Of a DNA stretch of 64,000 nucleotides, positions 25,272 to 37,009 are shown piece after piece (within the stretch, counting starts at the first letter, position 1; every line of letters starts with the position of its first letter). The notes beneath the pieces were generated by a model. It was not told where the DNA came from, did no database searches, and saw only the letters and a list, made by a program, of their open reading frames with translations. A program made the translations under genes and the position numbers. This DNA is from Irpex lacteus (lineage: Eukaryota; Basidiomycota; Agaricomycetes; Polyporales; Irpicaceae): NCBI GenBank assembly GCA_001986395.2, contig MQVO02000003.1:992001-1056000 (forward strand), in the 5' to 3' direction.

Positions 25272-27459
25272 ATGGCCACTACACCTACACCAAGTAATAC
25301 TTCACAATCAGCAGCACTCCCCAGGTACCAAAAGTTTCGTTCCAGTTGTTCGTGCTGGATGCTTAAGGGTCTCTGTTTGTTACAGAGGAGCAGCTTGCCT
25401 TCCATGTCGCAGACGCAAAATGGTTTGTTACTACGATTGAATCACAGTAAAACGACACTGAACTATCTGCATGCAGCGCTGCAATGCCGCAAGGCCCTTT
25501 TGTATCCAATGCTACAACAAGGGCAAACCGGACGACTGCGAATATCCAGGAGATATACAAGGCTTGACCAGAACCCAGATGCTAGAGGAAAATATCATGC
25601 TGCTTGAAGCCCGGATTCGTGATCTCGAAGAGCCTGGGGAGAACTCCATCCAGCTCCTGCCCGCACCGACACAAAGGCGTACGTCCTCGCAGCCTGCGTC
25701 TGGTCTACTATTCTCCCAGTGGAACTGACTTTATTTAGCATCGCAGTCTTCGGTCGACTTCTCCCCGCCTGTGAGGGAGAACCCCGCTCGTACGGAGCCA
25801 ACGGCTCAGGAAGTTAAAGCACTGTGAGAATCATCTTGTCCCAAACACACGATGAGCCAGACTCACATAGGTCTGCAGCATAGATGCCTTTATTCCCCAT
25901 GCCGGACCTCTGGGATTCTTCCTCAATATACCGCGGTTTCTTCATCTTGCGCAGAATATCAACCCGACATCCCCCATGACACATCCGTTGGGTCCGATTT
26001 ATGATCCTCTGCTATGCACCGTCTGTCTGTGGGGTGCTCGGCTATCCTCTGATAACTCACTTAGAAGATATGAGGACATGGGCTTGGTTTGTCGATCAGT
26101 AAGGCTCCTAGCCTCCTCTGTCCCTAACCTCAGTCACGCCTCCGAACCTAATGGAAATGCCATCGTCGCCGTCATACAAGCTGAGGTACTTTTGGCCAAT
26201 TATCTATGTTCTGTGGGTCGGACACTCGAGGGGAGATATCATTCTGGCGCAGCTGCCGCATTGTGTGTAAGCTCGCGCTTGCACGTTCCGGCGGAGACTT
26301 TAACCACCGCCAACCGTATGGCTATGGCACCGTCGGCACCCATGGACCATCCTGATAATATCACTCTCGGGGAACGCGTCAATGCCTTTTGGACGGTCTA
26401 TTCTCTCGATACTTTGTGGGCCATCGCTTCGGAGTCATTGTCCAGTATGAGCGGCCCGTCTGCGGGCACATTGATGACAATCCCACCGAACATGACAATT
26501 TCAGCTCCATGGCCAAGGGCTATGGCCGATTACGAGCACGTAAGTGTCGTTATGTCTTTCAAGGGCATATGGTTATTCTAACCGGGGGAACTCTTTCTAT
26601 GTCAGGGTCATCAAGTAACTTTCGATGTGAACTATAGGCCTATAGAAAATCTACTCAATGGGACCGATCGCGGTGACACCAATAGACTATCACCACCAGC
26701 GCTCAGAGCCCAAGCCACAACGTTAGTCTCTCGTGCAGCCTGTCTTATTTCAAGATATAATCGTGGTATGTCTCCATAGGCGGTAATAACACACCATGCA
26801 AATTACTGACACCATCTCAGCTATGTCTATATCTGAAACTAGCAACTTCTGGCACGAATTCAATGTCCTGAACGACTTGGCCACTCGCTTTGTCAATAAT
26901 TTACCGCCAGTCGGCGACATCGGGCCTGGAGACTGCGATAATCATGACATCCTCGTTGCGACTACTCTTACCCACGCGAGTATAATTCAACTCCATCACA
27001 AGTTCTCTGGGAGTCAGAACCGGTCTCGGGATCTCTATGTCCAGTCTGCTCAGGCAGTATCTTCGATCATGCACAGGATAGGCTCAACAGTCAGATGTTT
27101 GGATCCAATCATGGCCGTAAGTCCTCTTTTAGGGTTTCGTTCATTTTTCATAGCACTCACCCGCATACGCATTGTTCCTCTCAGCTTCTATTGACCGTCG
27201 TGTGCCAAGTGTTTGTTAACGAAATCAAGGGCCGTACCTCCAGTGGCCTAGTCGGTGGGAATGCCTATCCGGAAGACTTGAAGGCTTCGCTCGATAAGGT
27301 CCTGAACGTTATGGCGGAACTCGGAAGAAGATGTCCGCTTATGAGTACGTTTTAGTTTTCTTTGAATGGTCTCATTATCTTATTGAGCTTGTCCGCTATT
27401 CACTTTCACACCTACCAGACTCACAAGCTTCCCAGATTCGAGAGTCTATGAATCCATAA
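25272..27459 (+). CDS. Zn2Cys6 transcription factor with fungal-specific TF domain
   Basis: Nuclear DNA-binding regulator. Start ATG at 25272 (MATTPTPSNTSQSAALPR). After one intron come the first cysteines of the binuclear zinc cluster (GAACLPCRRRKM), and after a second intron the rest (RCNAARPFCIQCYNKGKPDD, then CEYPG). This gives six Cys in CX2CX6C..CX2C..C spacing, followed by TRTQMLEENIMLLEARIRDL, a short coiled-coil dimerisation helix. The middle-homology region spans about 25900-27350: FIPHAGPLGFFLNIPRFLHL, PLLCTVCLWGARLS, AEVLLANYLCSVGRTLEGRY and NAFWTVYSLDTLWAI. The end is SQIRESMNP and TAA at 27457-27459. About 570 residues. Targets unknown; no pathway cluster is next to it. Confidence 0.85.
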
Positions 27460-27743
27460 ATGATCCCCGTAGAAGCATTGCGATGCGCGAGTCTCGACGC
27501 GGACGCACTGGTTCTGGTGAAGTCTTATTGTATTGACTCGATGCTGACCTACCCCTCTATTAATTTGCTGCTATCGCTATTGCGATGTATTTCTCTGTAT
27601 CTAATAACAATCTGTAACATGTAGAACCAAGTTCTGCGAAGTACTGTAAATAGACGCCTGCGCTCGGCGCAGCATCATACGCCTTATACAGCCGCCACAA
27701 CAGCTTAAGTCTCGACCACCACCTTCACATCCTACCCACCATC

Positions 27744-29667
27744 ATGGGTGTCCTCTTTTCCCTGCCGTTAGCAGGCGTTTTTGGCACAGTAGCTTCGTCA
27801 TGTTTAGCGGGCGTGGCGTTCTGCTTCACATCAACAGCAGGTAAGCTAATGTGGCTCAGGCTGGACATGAGTTACAATGCTGATGGATACCGTGAAGCGT
27901 CCATGTTCTTCAAGTCATGTAACTGCAATTCATCTATTGCCACCCGTGTTGGGTTTGCAGTAAGTCGAAGCTCATGTATATCCGGAGTTATACAGATAGC
28001 TGAACTTCATGCTACCCTAGATCATATTCTGCTTGAACTCGATGTTCGCTTGGTTAATGAAGACACCGATCGCTATAAAGCAGATTGAGAAGTGGAGTCA
28101 TGGGTATCTTGAGCTGGACTGTGCGGGGGGTAAATGCTATGGGGTACTAGCGGTATGTTCGGACTGCCTCCTCGCTCTGCTCGTTACTAAGTATTCCCGC
28201 AGGTGCACAGGATTTGTTTCGCACTGTCCCTGTTCCATTTACTACTTGGAGCTCTTCTCATTGGCGTGAAGGACACCAAGGATAAGAGAGCGGCCATCCA
28301 AAATGGGTGAGTAAGCGATGCACCTTCACGTACGTCGTGTTCTAACTCCAGACAGTTGGTGGGGCCCCAAGGCCCTTGTATGGTTAATCCTCGTCATGGT
28401 ATCCTTCTTCATTCCAAACGGCTTCTTCATCTTCTGGGGGAACTATATAGCAATGATGGGCGCTACCATATTCATCCTACTCGGTCTTGTACTACTCGTC
28501 GACTTCGCACACTCCTGGTCTGAAACCTGTCTCGAAAACTGGGAAAGCACCGGCTCGCAGCTCTGGCAATGGATCCTCATCGGTTCAACGGGCGGAATGT
28601 ACGCGGCAACTATCGCTCTTACTGGTGTTCTGTACGGCTTCTTCGCAGGCTCTGGCTGCACCCTCAACCAGTTCTTCATCTCTCTCAACCTCGCACTCTG
28701 CATCCTCATCACCATCCTATGCATTCATCCCACCGTGCAGGATTACAACCAGCGCTCAGGTCTTGCGCAGTCAAGTATGGTTGCAGTTTACTGCACATAT
28801 CTCATCATGTCGGCAATTGGCAACCACGAGCACGAACAATGCAACCCCCTGCAGAAGTATCGCGGCACCGTTGAGGGTACAAGAACAACGACTGTCGTCC
28901 TCGGTGCTGTTTTCACGTTTTTGGCGATTGCGTACTCCACCAGCAGGGCTGCGACTCAAAGTAGAGCTCTTGTTGGAAAGAAGAAGGGTGCCATCGAGTT
29001 GCCAGGGGAAATCGAGGGTCACGCAGAGATGGGAGTTGTCAACACCCAGCCTAGTAGAACAGAATCTCCGAGGTATCAGGCGCTCCTCGCTGCTGTGGAG
29101 GCAGGGTAAGTCCACGTCTTTAATATAAGAGGTATATCTGACACTTTTATAGTGCAATCCCTGCTTCCGCTCTCGACGAGGAAGAGGAAGATGAGGATGA
29201 TGACCCTGTGGGTGAAACTCGCGACGATGAACGTTCAGGAACCCGTTACAACGTAAGTCGTGCGCTGTTAACAGGTTGATGTTAGCTCACAGCTTCCCTT
29301 CGTAGTACACTTGGTTCCATATCATCTTCGCGATTGGAGCCATGTACGTCGCGATGCTACTCACAGACTGGTCAGTCCATCTCCCGTATCTCCGCTACTC
29401 ACTCCCACTTACCAATAACACGTTTGCAGGAAAGTCATTCGTTCCGGGTCTGCACCGACTGACCCTGGTCAGGACTCAGACGTATACATCGGACGGTCTG
29501 AGGTTGCGATGTGGATGAGAGTTGTTTCCAGCTGGGTGTGCATGCTATTGTACATGTGGAGCCTTCTTGCACCTGTGCTTATGCCCGACCGGTGAGTTTC
29601 TCATCCTTGACAACATACTATACGAGGGTCCTAATAACTACGTCATTCCAGGTTCTCTGATCTGTGA
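27744..29667 (+). CDS. TMS1: TMS1/SERINC family membrane protein
   Basis: Multi-pass membrane protein of the serine incorporator family, found in vacuole and endomembranes in fungi. The start is MGVLFSLPLAGVFGTVASSC at 27744. About ten hydrophobic segments follow, with the family marks CNCNSSIATRVGFA, LELDCAGGKCYGVLAVHR, FFIPNGFFIFWGNY, LVDFAHSWSETCLENWE, SGCTLNQFFISLNL and VYCTYLIMSAIGNHEHEQCN. A variable acidic loop (EEEEDEDDDP near 29180) precedes YNYTWFHIIFAIGAMYVAML and the last helix WVCMLLYMWSLLAPVLMPDR. The final tiny exon ends FSDL and TGA 29665-29667. The length, about 500 residues, is usual. It is convergent with the RAD51D-like gene, with 191 nt between stops. Confidence 0.92.
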
Positions 29668-29858
29668 GCAGCGTTACAACATGGACAATCCTCTTTGTAT
29701 CATCACTATATATCCTATTACATGATTATCATACCTCTTGTATCTTAGCAGCTATTGTTCTCGCCAATACGGTAGGATATAAATCCTACGGGCCTTGCAA
29801 GACACCGTCGTGGATTCTGAATGAGGAACGTGTCTTCGAAGCCTTGCAGCATGTTCAG

Positions 29859-31159
29859 TTATCTAATACTGCCGTCGCATAATTCACGCACCGTATACTT
29901 CGACCGCAAAATCTCAGCAACATGAACGCGAACTTCTTGCTGATCTGTGTCCACGTCAGCGTCTTCTAGTGTTGAGTTTTGTTGCAGCGACGTTGATAAC
30001 CACAGTGTCGCATCTGTCATGTACGCGAAAGATGGGCCCAGGGCAGGTTTGCGGAGATTCGTCGCCGCAGACGTCGAGCGGGAATTCTGAGGTACGGCTG
30101 AGCTAGTTGCGTTCAGCACCTGTGCTTACATGTGAATCTATGAGCTAGAGTAAGTTACATCATTGTTGCATGGTACGAACCAATATGGTCATTGAGTGTG
30201 TGTCAGCGAGCCATTTGAGTTGCTGCATGAAGGACGTCATCATCGCATGCCCTTGTTATGAACTGAGCATTCAACATAACGACAGAGACGGTAAACACAT
30301 ATACACACCTTGAGAAGACACAATGCTCAAGAGAGGTCTAAATATGGGAGTGATGGAATCTATGACCATGTAGCGGACTCTGTGCATCTGTCCCTGTGGC
30401 TTATAGTAGAAAGTAAGATGCAAGAAAAGTAGACCTATGCATGTCAAGCTCACTAAAAATCCAGATTTCAGGGCATCGAGGATCTCCTGTATAGCGTTAA
30501 CGTCGAACGCGAGGGAGAGTTGCAGCCGTTCGGCCGCAGAACGGGTAGCAGGCTGCAGGTGAAAGGGAATTGTTTGCGACTGTCAACGTCACATTTGCGT
30601 AGCGAAAGTCGGGAGTTCGCTACCAAGTCGTCGTAAAGTGTGGCAAAAGGCTGCAACCGTTCTACGGAGAAGTCACCCGTGGTGTCGATCCATAAAGCGG
30701 CATGAGCAGCATGAGTGGCCAGGTGTCTCATGACGACTTGTAGAGCGAGAACCTGTGTAGAACAAGTAAGTCAATGTACTCGTGAAGCATGCAAGCACCT
30801 ACGGTCTTCCCAGTCCCATGATCTCCTGATATTTCAAGAACCTTGGGACCGTTTGAACCGTTGATAATCTCGTCTAGTTGAGGGACACCGGTCAGAATAG
30901 GATTAAAGGAGGCACTCTGCGCCTCTTCCTGTGCAAGGAGTTCTTCTCCACCAATCAATGTAGCTGAAGCAGCTTCAACGACGTGTTGGATGTGTTGTTC
31001 CAACTGAGCGAGAGTTACCGTGCCGAGAGGTAACTTTTCGTATATCTGCATCGCTGTACCAGAGGTAAAAAGTAGATCTGTGTCAGTCCGTATACCACAG
31101 TCTTCCAGGGCTGTGATTAGTTCTACAGGTAGTGTTGGTACGATTGCTTTGAGCCGCAT
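29859..31159 (-). CDS. RAD51D-like RecA/Rad51 paralogue
   Basis: Homologous-recombination mediator, a RecA-fold ATPase of the Rad51 paralogue group; best match in pattern is RAD51D. Start ATG at 31159 (MRLKAIVPTLPVELITALED), with an N-terminal helical domain ending LPLGTVTLAQLEQHIQHVV. Walker A is EISGDHGTGKTV. The next exons give HAALWIDTTGDFSVERLQPF and RLQLSLAFDVNAIQEILDAL, followed by Walker B RYMVIDSITPIFRPLLS. The C-terminal exons give HAMMTSFMQQLKWLADTH and ALGPSFAYMTDATLWLS, which is typical of RAD51D. Six exons, about 340 residues, stop at 29859-29861. Divergent from MGM1, sharing a region of roughly 290 nt. All junctions I checked keep the frame. Confidence 0.85.
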
Positions 31160-31451
31160 ATTTGCACACCGTTGACTGAGTTTGTCGATGTAAGTAAGTT
31201 GTAAGTGCCAGTGGCCAGCCGCCGGAAACAACTTGAAGTCGTGCCGAAGACCGCAGATCAGTTCGATTCAGCATGCTCGGATCGGTTCGTGTGTCGTCAC
31301 ACTTCATGTCATGCGAACCGCTCTCGATCGACCTGCCGAGAGCTTGCGCTTACTTGGTGCTGCACACCGACCTTCTCCTCCTCCTCTCCTCGTAGTATTT
31401 ATCGTCGCTCCTTCACGCGGAGGACGTTCATCAAAACTTCAAGACCTGTGG

Positions 31452-34400
31452 ATGTATTCAGCTGTCCGACGTCGTCTTTCCTCTACCTTCTCGCTCAAGA
31501 AGACCATCGCATATGGCGTAAAGACCTCTCGGAGGCAACTAGAGCCTTCACGGCCTCTACACAGGCAATTCAACACTCTTCTTACCTCCAAGTCACCTCG
31601 ACTACGACCCACCAATGCACACGGTAACCCCATACGCCATGTGCACATTCGGGCGATCTCATACACATCCATACCGAGGTTTATGATCCGGGCTTTGAGA
31701 GTGCCGATTGGTGCTGCAACAGTAGGAGCTGGGGGATTCACATACGCAAACTACAAATTTGATGGTGCGTATTATCTACTTCAACTCTATTTTACTTACT
31801 CAACTTGCGAAGAGGTGCGAAGAAAGTCTCAAGAGTGGATCGACAGGGCTCAGGACACTGCAACGGATGTGTTTGACAGCGCGTCCGACGCGCTGAAGTC
31901 AGTATCCTCAGCGGTATCCGAAATCAAGCTCCCAACTATAGAAGCACCTCAGTTTCTCAAGGATCTTTTTAGTACTGGGAATAAAGGAGATGGTGGCAAG
32001 GAAGGGGATCAGGAAGGGTCTGGGGAAAGTGGGAAGCCGGGAGGAGAGGAGGCCGCCGTTGCTGCATTGGTCGCAGCAACTTTGTCCTCGCCATCTGAGC
32101 CTCGTTCCGACTCGGACAACTCTGCTGACCCACGGAACGGACTGATGCACTTGACACGGAAACTCATCGAGATTCGGACTATGCTGTTGAGCATCGACCA
32201 AAGTGACGCGTTGAAGCTACCTAGTATTGTGGTCATTGGCAGTCAAAGCTCAGGCAAGAGTTCTGTTCTGGAGGCAATAGTCGGACATGAGTTCCTACCC
32301 AAGTGTGTACACTTCCCTTTCCAATTGGCTACCGTGGTTACTGACTATGTCATAGAGGAAACAACATGGTCACTCGCAGACCCATTGAGCTCACTCTCAT
32401 CCACACTCCGGCGAAGGAGGGTAGCAATGAGCCCGTCGAATACGGCGAGTTCCCTGCTCTTGGCTTTGGCAAGGTCTCCGACTTCGCACAAATTCAGAAG
32501 ACGCTGACGGATCTGAACCTCGCCGTACCTGCCTCGGAATGTGTCTCGAACGAACCTATCGACCTTCGGATATACAGCCCTTACGTCCCCGACTTGACTC
32601 TCATCGATCTTCCTGGATACATACAAATTTCCTCTATGGACCAGCCAGACAGCCTGAAGGAGAAGATCGCAGCACTGTGCGATCGCTATATTCGAGAGCC
32701 TAACATCGTGCTTGCGGTCTGCGCTGCAGATGTCGACCTTGCGAACTCTCCTGCTCTGCGTGCTAGCCGACGCGTTGATCCTCTCGGTATGCGTACTATC
32801 GGTGTCGTGACGAAGATGGACTTGGTACCACCAGAGCAAGGTGCCAAGATTCTTTCCGGAAACAAGTATCCTCTCCATCTGGGATGGGTCGGTGTCGTTT
32901 GCAAGCCTCCCGGGAGGAAAGGACGTACAGAGCGATCAGCTCAAATCGCACAGCAAGCCGAGAGCGACTTCTTCCGATCACATCGCGAATACTTTGGCTC
33001 ATCGTCACTCCTCGTGAGCACCGAGACTCTGCGAAAGCGCCTAATGGACGTCCTCGAGAGCTCCATGGCTTCCTCCCTGCACGGTATCACCAACGCCGTG
33101 CAACTGGAACTGGAAGAAGCACAATACCAGTTCAAAGTCCAGTACAACGATCGCCGTATCTCTGCTGAGTCTTACTTTGCCGAAACGATGGACGCGCTGA
33201 AGGCCCGGTTCAAGGACTTGACGGTTCAGTTCCGCAAGCCCCAGGTTCGGGCGAAGCTGAAGGAGATGCTGGACGAAAAGGTCATGCGCGTGTTGGAAAG
33301 CGTGTATTGGACGGACAAGCGGACGCCTGAGCTCTCTGCCCTTGGTGACTCCAAAATCAAGCCGGAAGAGGTCGAACCGTATTGGAAGTACAAGCTTGAC
33401 GCAGCTTCGTCCCTTCTGACGAAGTCCGGTGTTGGACGTGACTCTACGCTACTCGTCGCTGATGGTTTGCGGGCTCTCATCGATACCATCGCTGCCGGCG
33501 AACCGTTCGAGTATCACCCCAGAACAGTGGAACGTCTCGTCGAGCTCTCACATACTATCCTCCGGGAGCGTATAGGCCTCACATCCGATCAAGTTGAGAA
33601 CTGCATCAAGCCATACAAGTTTGACGTTGAGGTGGACGAGCGAGAGTGGGAGACCGGACGGAATGGGGCTATTCAGATGTTTGAGCGTGATCTGCAGCTG
33701 TGTGAGGAAAAGTTGAAGGATATACGGAAACGGGTGGGAGGCAGTCGGAGGTTGAGCGGCTTGATTGGGTATGTGAAGACGTTGGAAGAGAAGGAGAGGC
33801 AGAAGAAGAAGAGGGTGTTGAGTGCCGATTCGGATGCTAGTGAACAGGCAGCTGCCCCAACTGACCCCGATGACTATCGCTACCCTCCTGCCCATGTGCT
33901 TGATGGTATGTTGCTTGATGTCCCTTTCGGTGAAGTAGCTAATGCGTGTTTGTCAGCCCGACATGCCATGCTTTACAACGAGCGGTTGAACATCCTCAAG
34001 CTCCGCCTGGCAGCTCTGAAGTCAAAGCGGTGTCGTGCTGGTCCTGAAAACGACGTACTCTGCCCTGAAGTCTTCCTCAGTGCTGTTGCGGATAAACTGG
34101 CCTACACATCGACTATGTTCATCAACGTTGAGCTGCTCGGCCATTTCTTCTACCAGGTGAGACCATTTTATTACATACGTCATCCACTGAAATGCTCACC
34201 TCTCTTGTGATTCTACCTAGTTCCCACGTGAAATTGACTCGAGATTGCTGTACGACCTCGATCGACGGGAGATCCTCGAGTTTGCACGGGAGGACCCGAA
34301 GATACGTGCCCATCTCGACTTGCAAGAGCGCAAGGATAAATTGGAAGAGGTAATGCAGCTCCTGACCGTGGTCGTTGTAATGAAGATTTAACGTACGATT

Positions 34401-34504
34401 GAACGCAGGTCATGAAGCAGCTGAATAGCTTAGCACTACTCCGTCCGGAACCTGTTCAGCCAGCTTCCAGACGTCAGCGCGGTCTGTTTGGTGGCATGTT
34501 CTGA
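31452..34504 (+). CDS. MGM1: Mitochondrial dynamin-like GTPase Mgm1/OPA1/Msp1
   Basis: Inner-membrane GTPase for mitochondrial fusion and cristae shape. The start was set at ATG 31452 ([20 protein letters not shown]), which gives a basic presequence; an in-frame ATG at 31311 is an alternative. The inner-membrane anchor is near [17 protein letters not shown]. GTPase motifs: G1 [20 protein letters not shown]2 region [15 protein letters not shown]3 [12 protein letters not shown]4 VVTKMDLVP. The stalk and effector parts run to the C-terminus, with [20 protein letters not shown] and [14 protein letters not shown], ending GLFGGMF and TGA 34502-34504. Introns include 31765-31812 (48 nt) and 33906-33956 (51 nt), both multiples of three without stops (see findings). 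About 930 residues. Confidence 0.92.
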
Positions 34505-34756
34505 TATTCTGATCTCGTTTTGGATGGAGTTTCCCGCCACGGTGGCCGTTGTTTTGTATCGTTTAGAGTCTAGCACGTACCGTTAATCACCACTTACTAT
34601 ATAATTCTAGCCACCTTTGTGCTTCCAGTGGCACTTAAATCGAGATGCGGGTGCTGCAGACGCAGTTGCTCAAGCAACACATGCCGTCATGGGATACAGC
34701 GAGATTATGGTATTGGTAGATGTCGTGTGGTATACATATAAATAATGCGGGGCAGT

Positions 34757-35367
34757 TTACAACTTTGCCTTCGCCTTGGTGGCCTATAGAACCATACACG
34801 TGAATATTCATCCAACACTTAGGTAGTATCAAGGGTCTTACCTTGAGCACACCGTCCAATTTAGTTGCGAACATCATGTTGCCCTTCGTCTTGAGCTTGC
34901 CAGTCATGAAGGCCTTCTGGCCGTCCAACTATATGTCACAGGCATTTCAGTTAAGAGCAGCAGCGCTGAAACGTATAGGACATACCTTGCCGGCTGCGAG
35001 GTCTACAAAGGTATCGTCTGAGAGGATAAGGGTCACATTCGGCTTTGACTTTGCGGCGCCCTTATAGATGGACCCGGTGTTCTTCAAGTCAATGGTCCAG
35101 ACAGCCTGCTCGCCCGATGCGTTCTTGATTTGTAGCTCGAAAATGCCGTTGGTCTGTTAGGATGTGAACAAAGGTATACTCTCACAGCTCTAGTTGCACG
35201 CACCTTTTTAATCTGAGCCTTCTTCTCCTCGTCGCTGTAACCTTCAAAGACCTTAGCCAGGGCGGCGAGGGGCTCAGAAGCCTTGAATGTTATCTGTCAG
35301 TGTTCGTGACAATTACAACAAACCCGTTGCAGCACACCTTGAAGCCTGGATAGGTAATGTCAGACAT
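34757..35367 (-). CDS. Sterol carrier protein 2 (SCP2)-type lipid-binding protein
   Basis: Small free-standing SCP2 domain, about 129 residues in four exons. It starts MSDITYPGFK at 35367, then ASEPLAALAKVFEGYSDEEK, ELQIKNASGEQAVWTIDLKN, VTLILSDDTFVDLAAGKLDG and FMTGKLKTKGNMMFATKLDG, and ends ATKAKAKL with TAA. The GKL..Q.AFMTGKLK..GN signature is diagnostic. Such proteins bind acyl-CoAs and sterols. The end KAKL resembles, but is not, a canonical SKL peroxisomal signal, so peroxisome entry through a variant PTS1 (AKL) is plausible. It is convergent with MGM1 and divergent from the aldolase gene (about 210 nt). Confidence 0.92.
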
Positions 35368-35578
35368 GATGGGTGTGTGGGGTAAAGTTGCGATGTGAGT
35401 GTTCTGAGAATATAAGTGATTCCCAGTCGTTGGGGAAGGAGAGCATGTGAAATACCACTCAGCTTGTATGACCGCACCGTCCGATTGCTTAAGCGCTAGA
35501 TCATGTCCCCGATTAGATCTCAATCGACTCATTATCTCCTCCAGACGAAATCAGCATTCAATCACTCGAACTTGAAAG

Positions 35579-36632
35579 ATGTCGCCTCCGCCGCCAGGTG
35601 TTTACGTCCCAGCCGTCCTCTTCCTCGACCAGAATGAGGAGCTCGATGAGGAGGCAATCAAGCAACATATTCTCAGACTAGCGCAGGTCAGTATAGCCAC
35701 AGGATCCGCCCAGATCGTTACTGATGCTCGAATGCTTGACAGGGAGGCGTCACTGGCATTCTTGTCCAAGGCAGTAATGGCGAAGCACAGTTCCTCTCGC
35801 ACGAGGAGCGGAAGCGTGCCATTCAGCTAACGAGAAAAACTCTCGATCAAAACGGGTTCAAGGACTTGCTCGTAATCGGCGGCACAGGAGGGCAGTCTAC
35901 AAAGGAGACCATCAAGCTCACCAAGGATGCTGCAGATGCAGGTGCATCGCACGCACTCATCCTCACACCTTCGACCTGGCCACCGCAGATGACAAAGCCC
36001 AACATCATCCGGTTCTTCCAAGCGGTACGCGCATCTTTACCAACGACCGTCACAGAACGTGCAGTACTGAATCTGCTGTGTTATCCTAGGTCGCAGATGC
36101 CTCGCCCATCCCAATCATGATCTACAACTTTCCCGTAGTCACAGCCGGCATTGACCTCGACTCGGACCTCATCATCACCCTCTCCAAGCACCCCAACATC
36201 GTCGGCACCAAACTCTCCTGCGGCAACATCGGCAAGCTGCAGCGCATCGTCTCCTCCGTCTCCCCATCGGAGTTCGCCACCTTCCCAGGCAAAGCCGACG
36301 TCTTCCTCCAAGGACTCATCTCAGGCAGCGCAGGTCTGATCGGTGCCCACCCTAATGTTGTGCCGCGCCTGCACCTACAACTCCTGCAGTTGTACAAGGA
36401 CGGAAAGTTGGACGAGGCTGTCAAGCTGCAGTCTCTTCTTGGTCAGTCTGACTGGGAGCTTGGAAAGCTTGGAAGCATCGCTGGCATCAAGGCGATTGTG
36501 TCGAAGCACTTTGGGTACGGACAGCCACATGTGCGAGGTCCGCTGGCGCCATTGGATGAAGCGAGGCTTGAAAGCATTGGTGGACTGGCCGAGGCTATTG
36601 AGTTGGAGAAATGGTCTATGAAGGGAGAATAA
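35579..36632 (+). CDS. DapA/DHDPS-family class I aldolase
   Basis: TIM-barrel enzyme of the dihydrodipicolinate synthase family, which in fungi mostly cleaves 2-keto-3-deoxy sugar acids or 4-hydroxy-2-oxoglutarate rather than making lysine. The start is MSPPPPGVYVPAVLFLD at 35579. After the first intron the GXXGE-type motif appears as LVQGSNGEAQFLSHEER. Then come DLLVIGGTGGQSTKETIKLT, ALILTPSTW and IPIMIYNFP, where the Tyr is the conserved barrel residue, and the Schiff-base Lys in NIVGTKLSCGN. The barrel ends with FLQGLISGSAGLIGAHPNV. Three exons, about 314 residues, TAA at 36630-36632. The substrate cannot be fixed from sequence, and no sugar-acid pathway neighbours are seen. Confidence 0.88.
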
Positions 36633-37009
36633 AGCACTCACACAGGATCTACTTCGTACATCTATCAGTTTACATCTACGTGGAAGGAGTTTAGTTCCCT
36701 CAGGGACATCTTGAGCCGAAGCCTGATATATATAGTGGGCCGTTGTCAATATATAGGGCTTTTGTGGTATAAGACACCGATCGACAGCCTGAGTAAGATG
36801 AGTATACAGTAGAGTAATTTGTTCTTCCATTAGCATCGTGACTAGACATAACTACGCAGATAAATAGAGCAAAGCATACAAAAAACAAGAATAGGAGCGC
36901 ACCCAATATCCTCCCCGTCATAAGTATGCGAAGCGATCCCTGTTACTCATGATAACCAAGCACACCTGCAACCAAAAAGCAAATAGCAAGTCGAGAAATA
37001 GCACGGCCG
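36633..37009. other. Intergenic, convergent 3' ends (possible last exon of antiporter)
   Basis: A minus-strand alternative end for the antiporter exists here: a donor at GAG|GTGAAG (near 37047) and an acceptor TTGCAG near 36965 would replace the last residues with VCLVIMSNRDRFAYL, stopping near 36918. Otherwise nothing seen. Confidence 0.35.

Noticed and set aside
28487..29128. 213-codon plus-strand frame inside TMS1
   Set aside because: Overlaps the TMS1 coding exon in another frame; the TMS1 frame has clear family motifs.
31160..31231. 24-residue N-terminal extension of the RAD51D-like protein
   Set aside because: The extension begins with TTG rather than ATG; the ATG at 31159 fits the family start.
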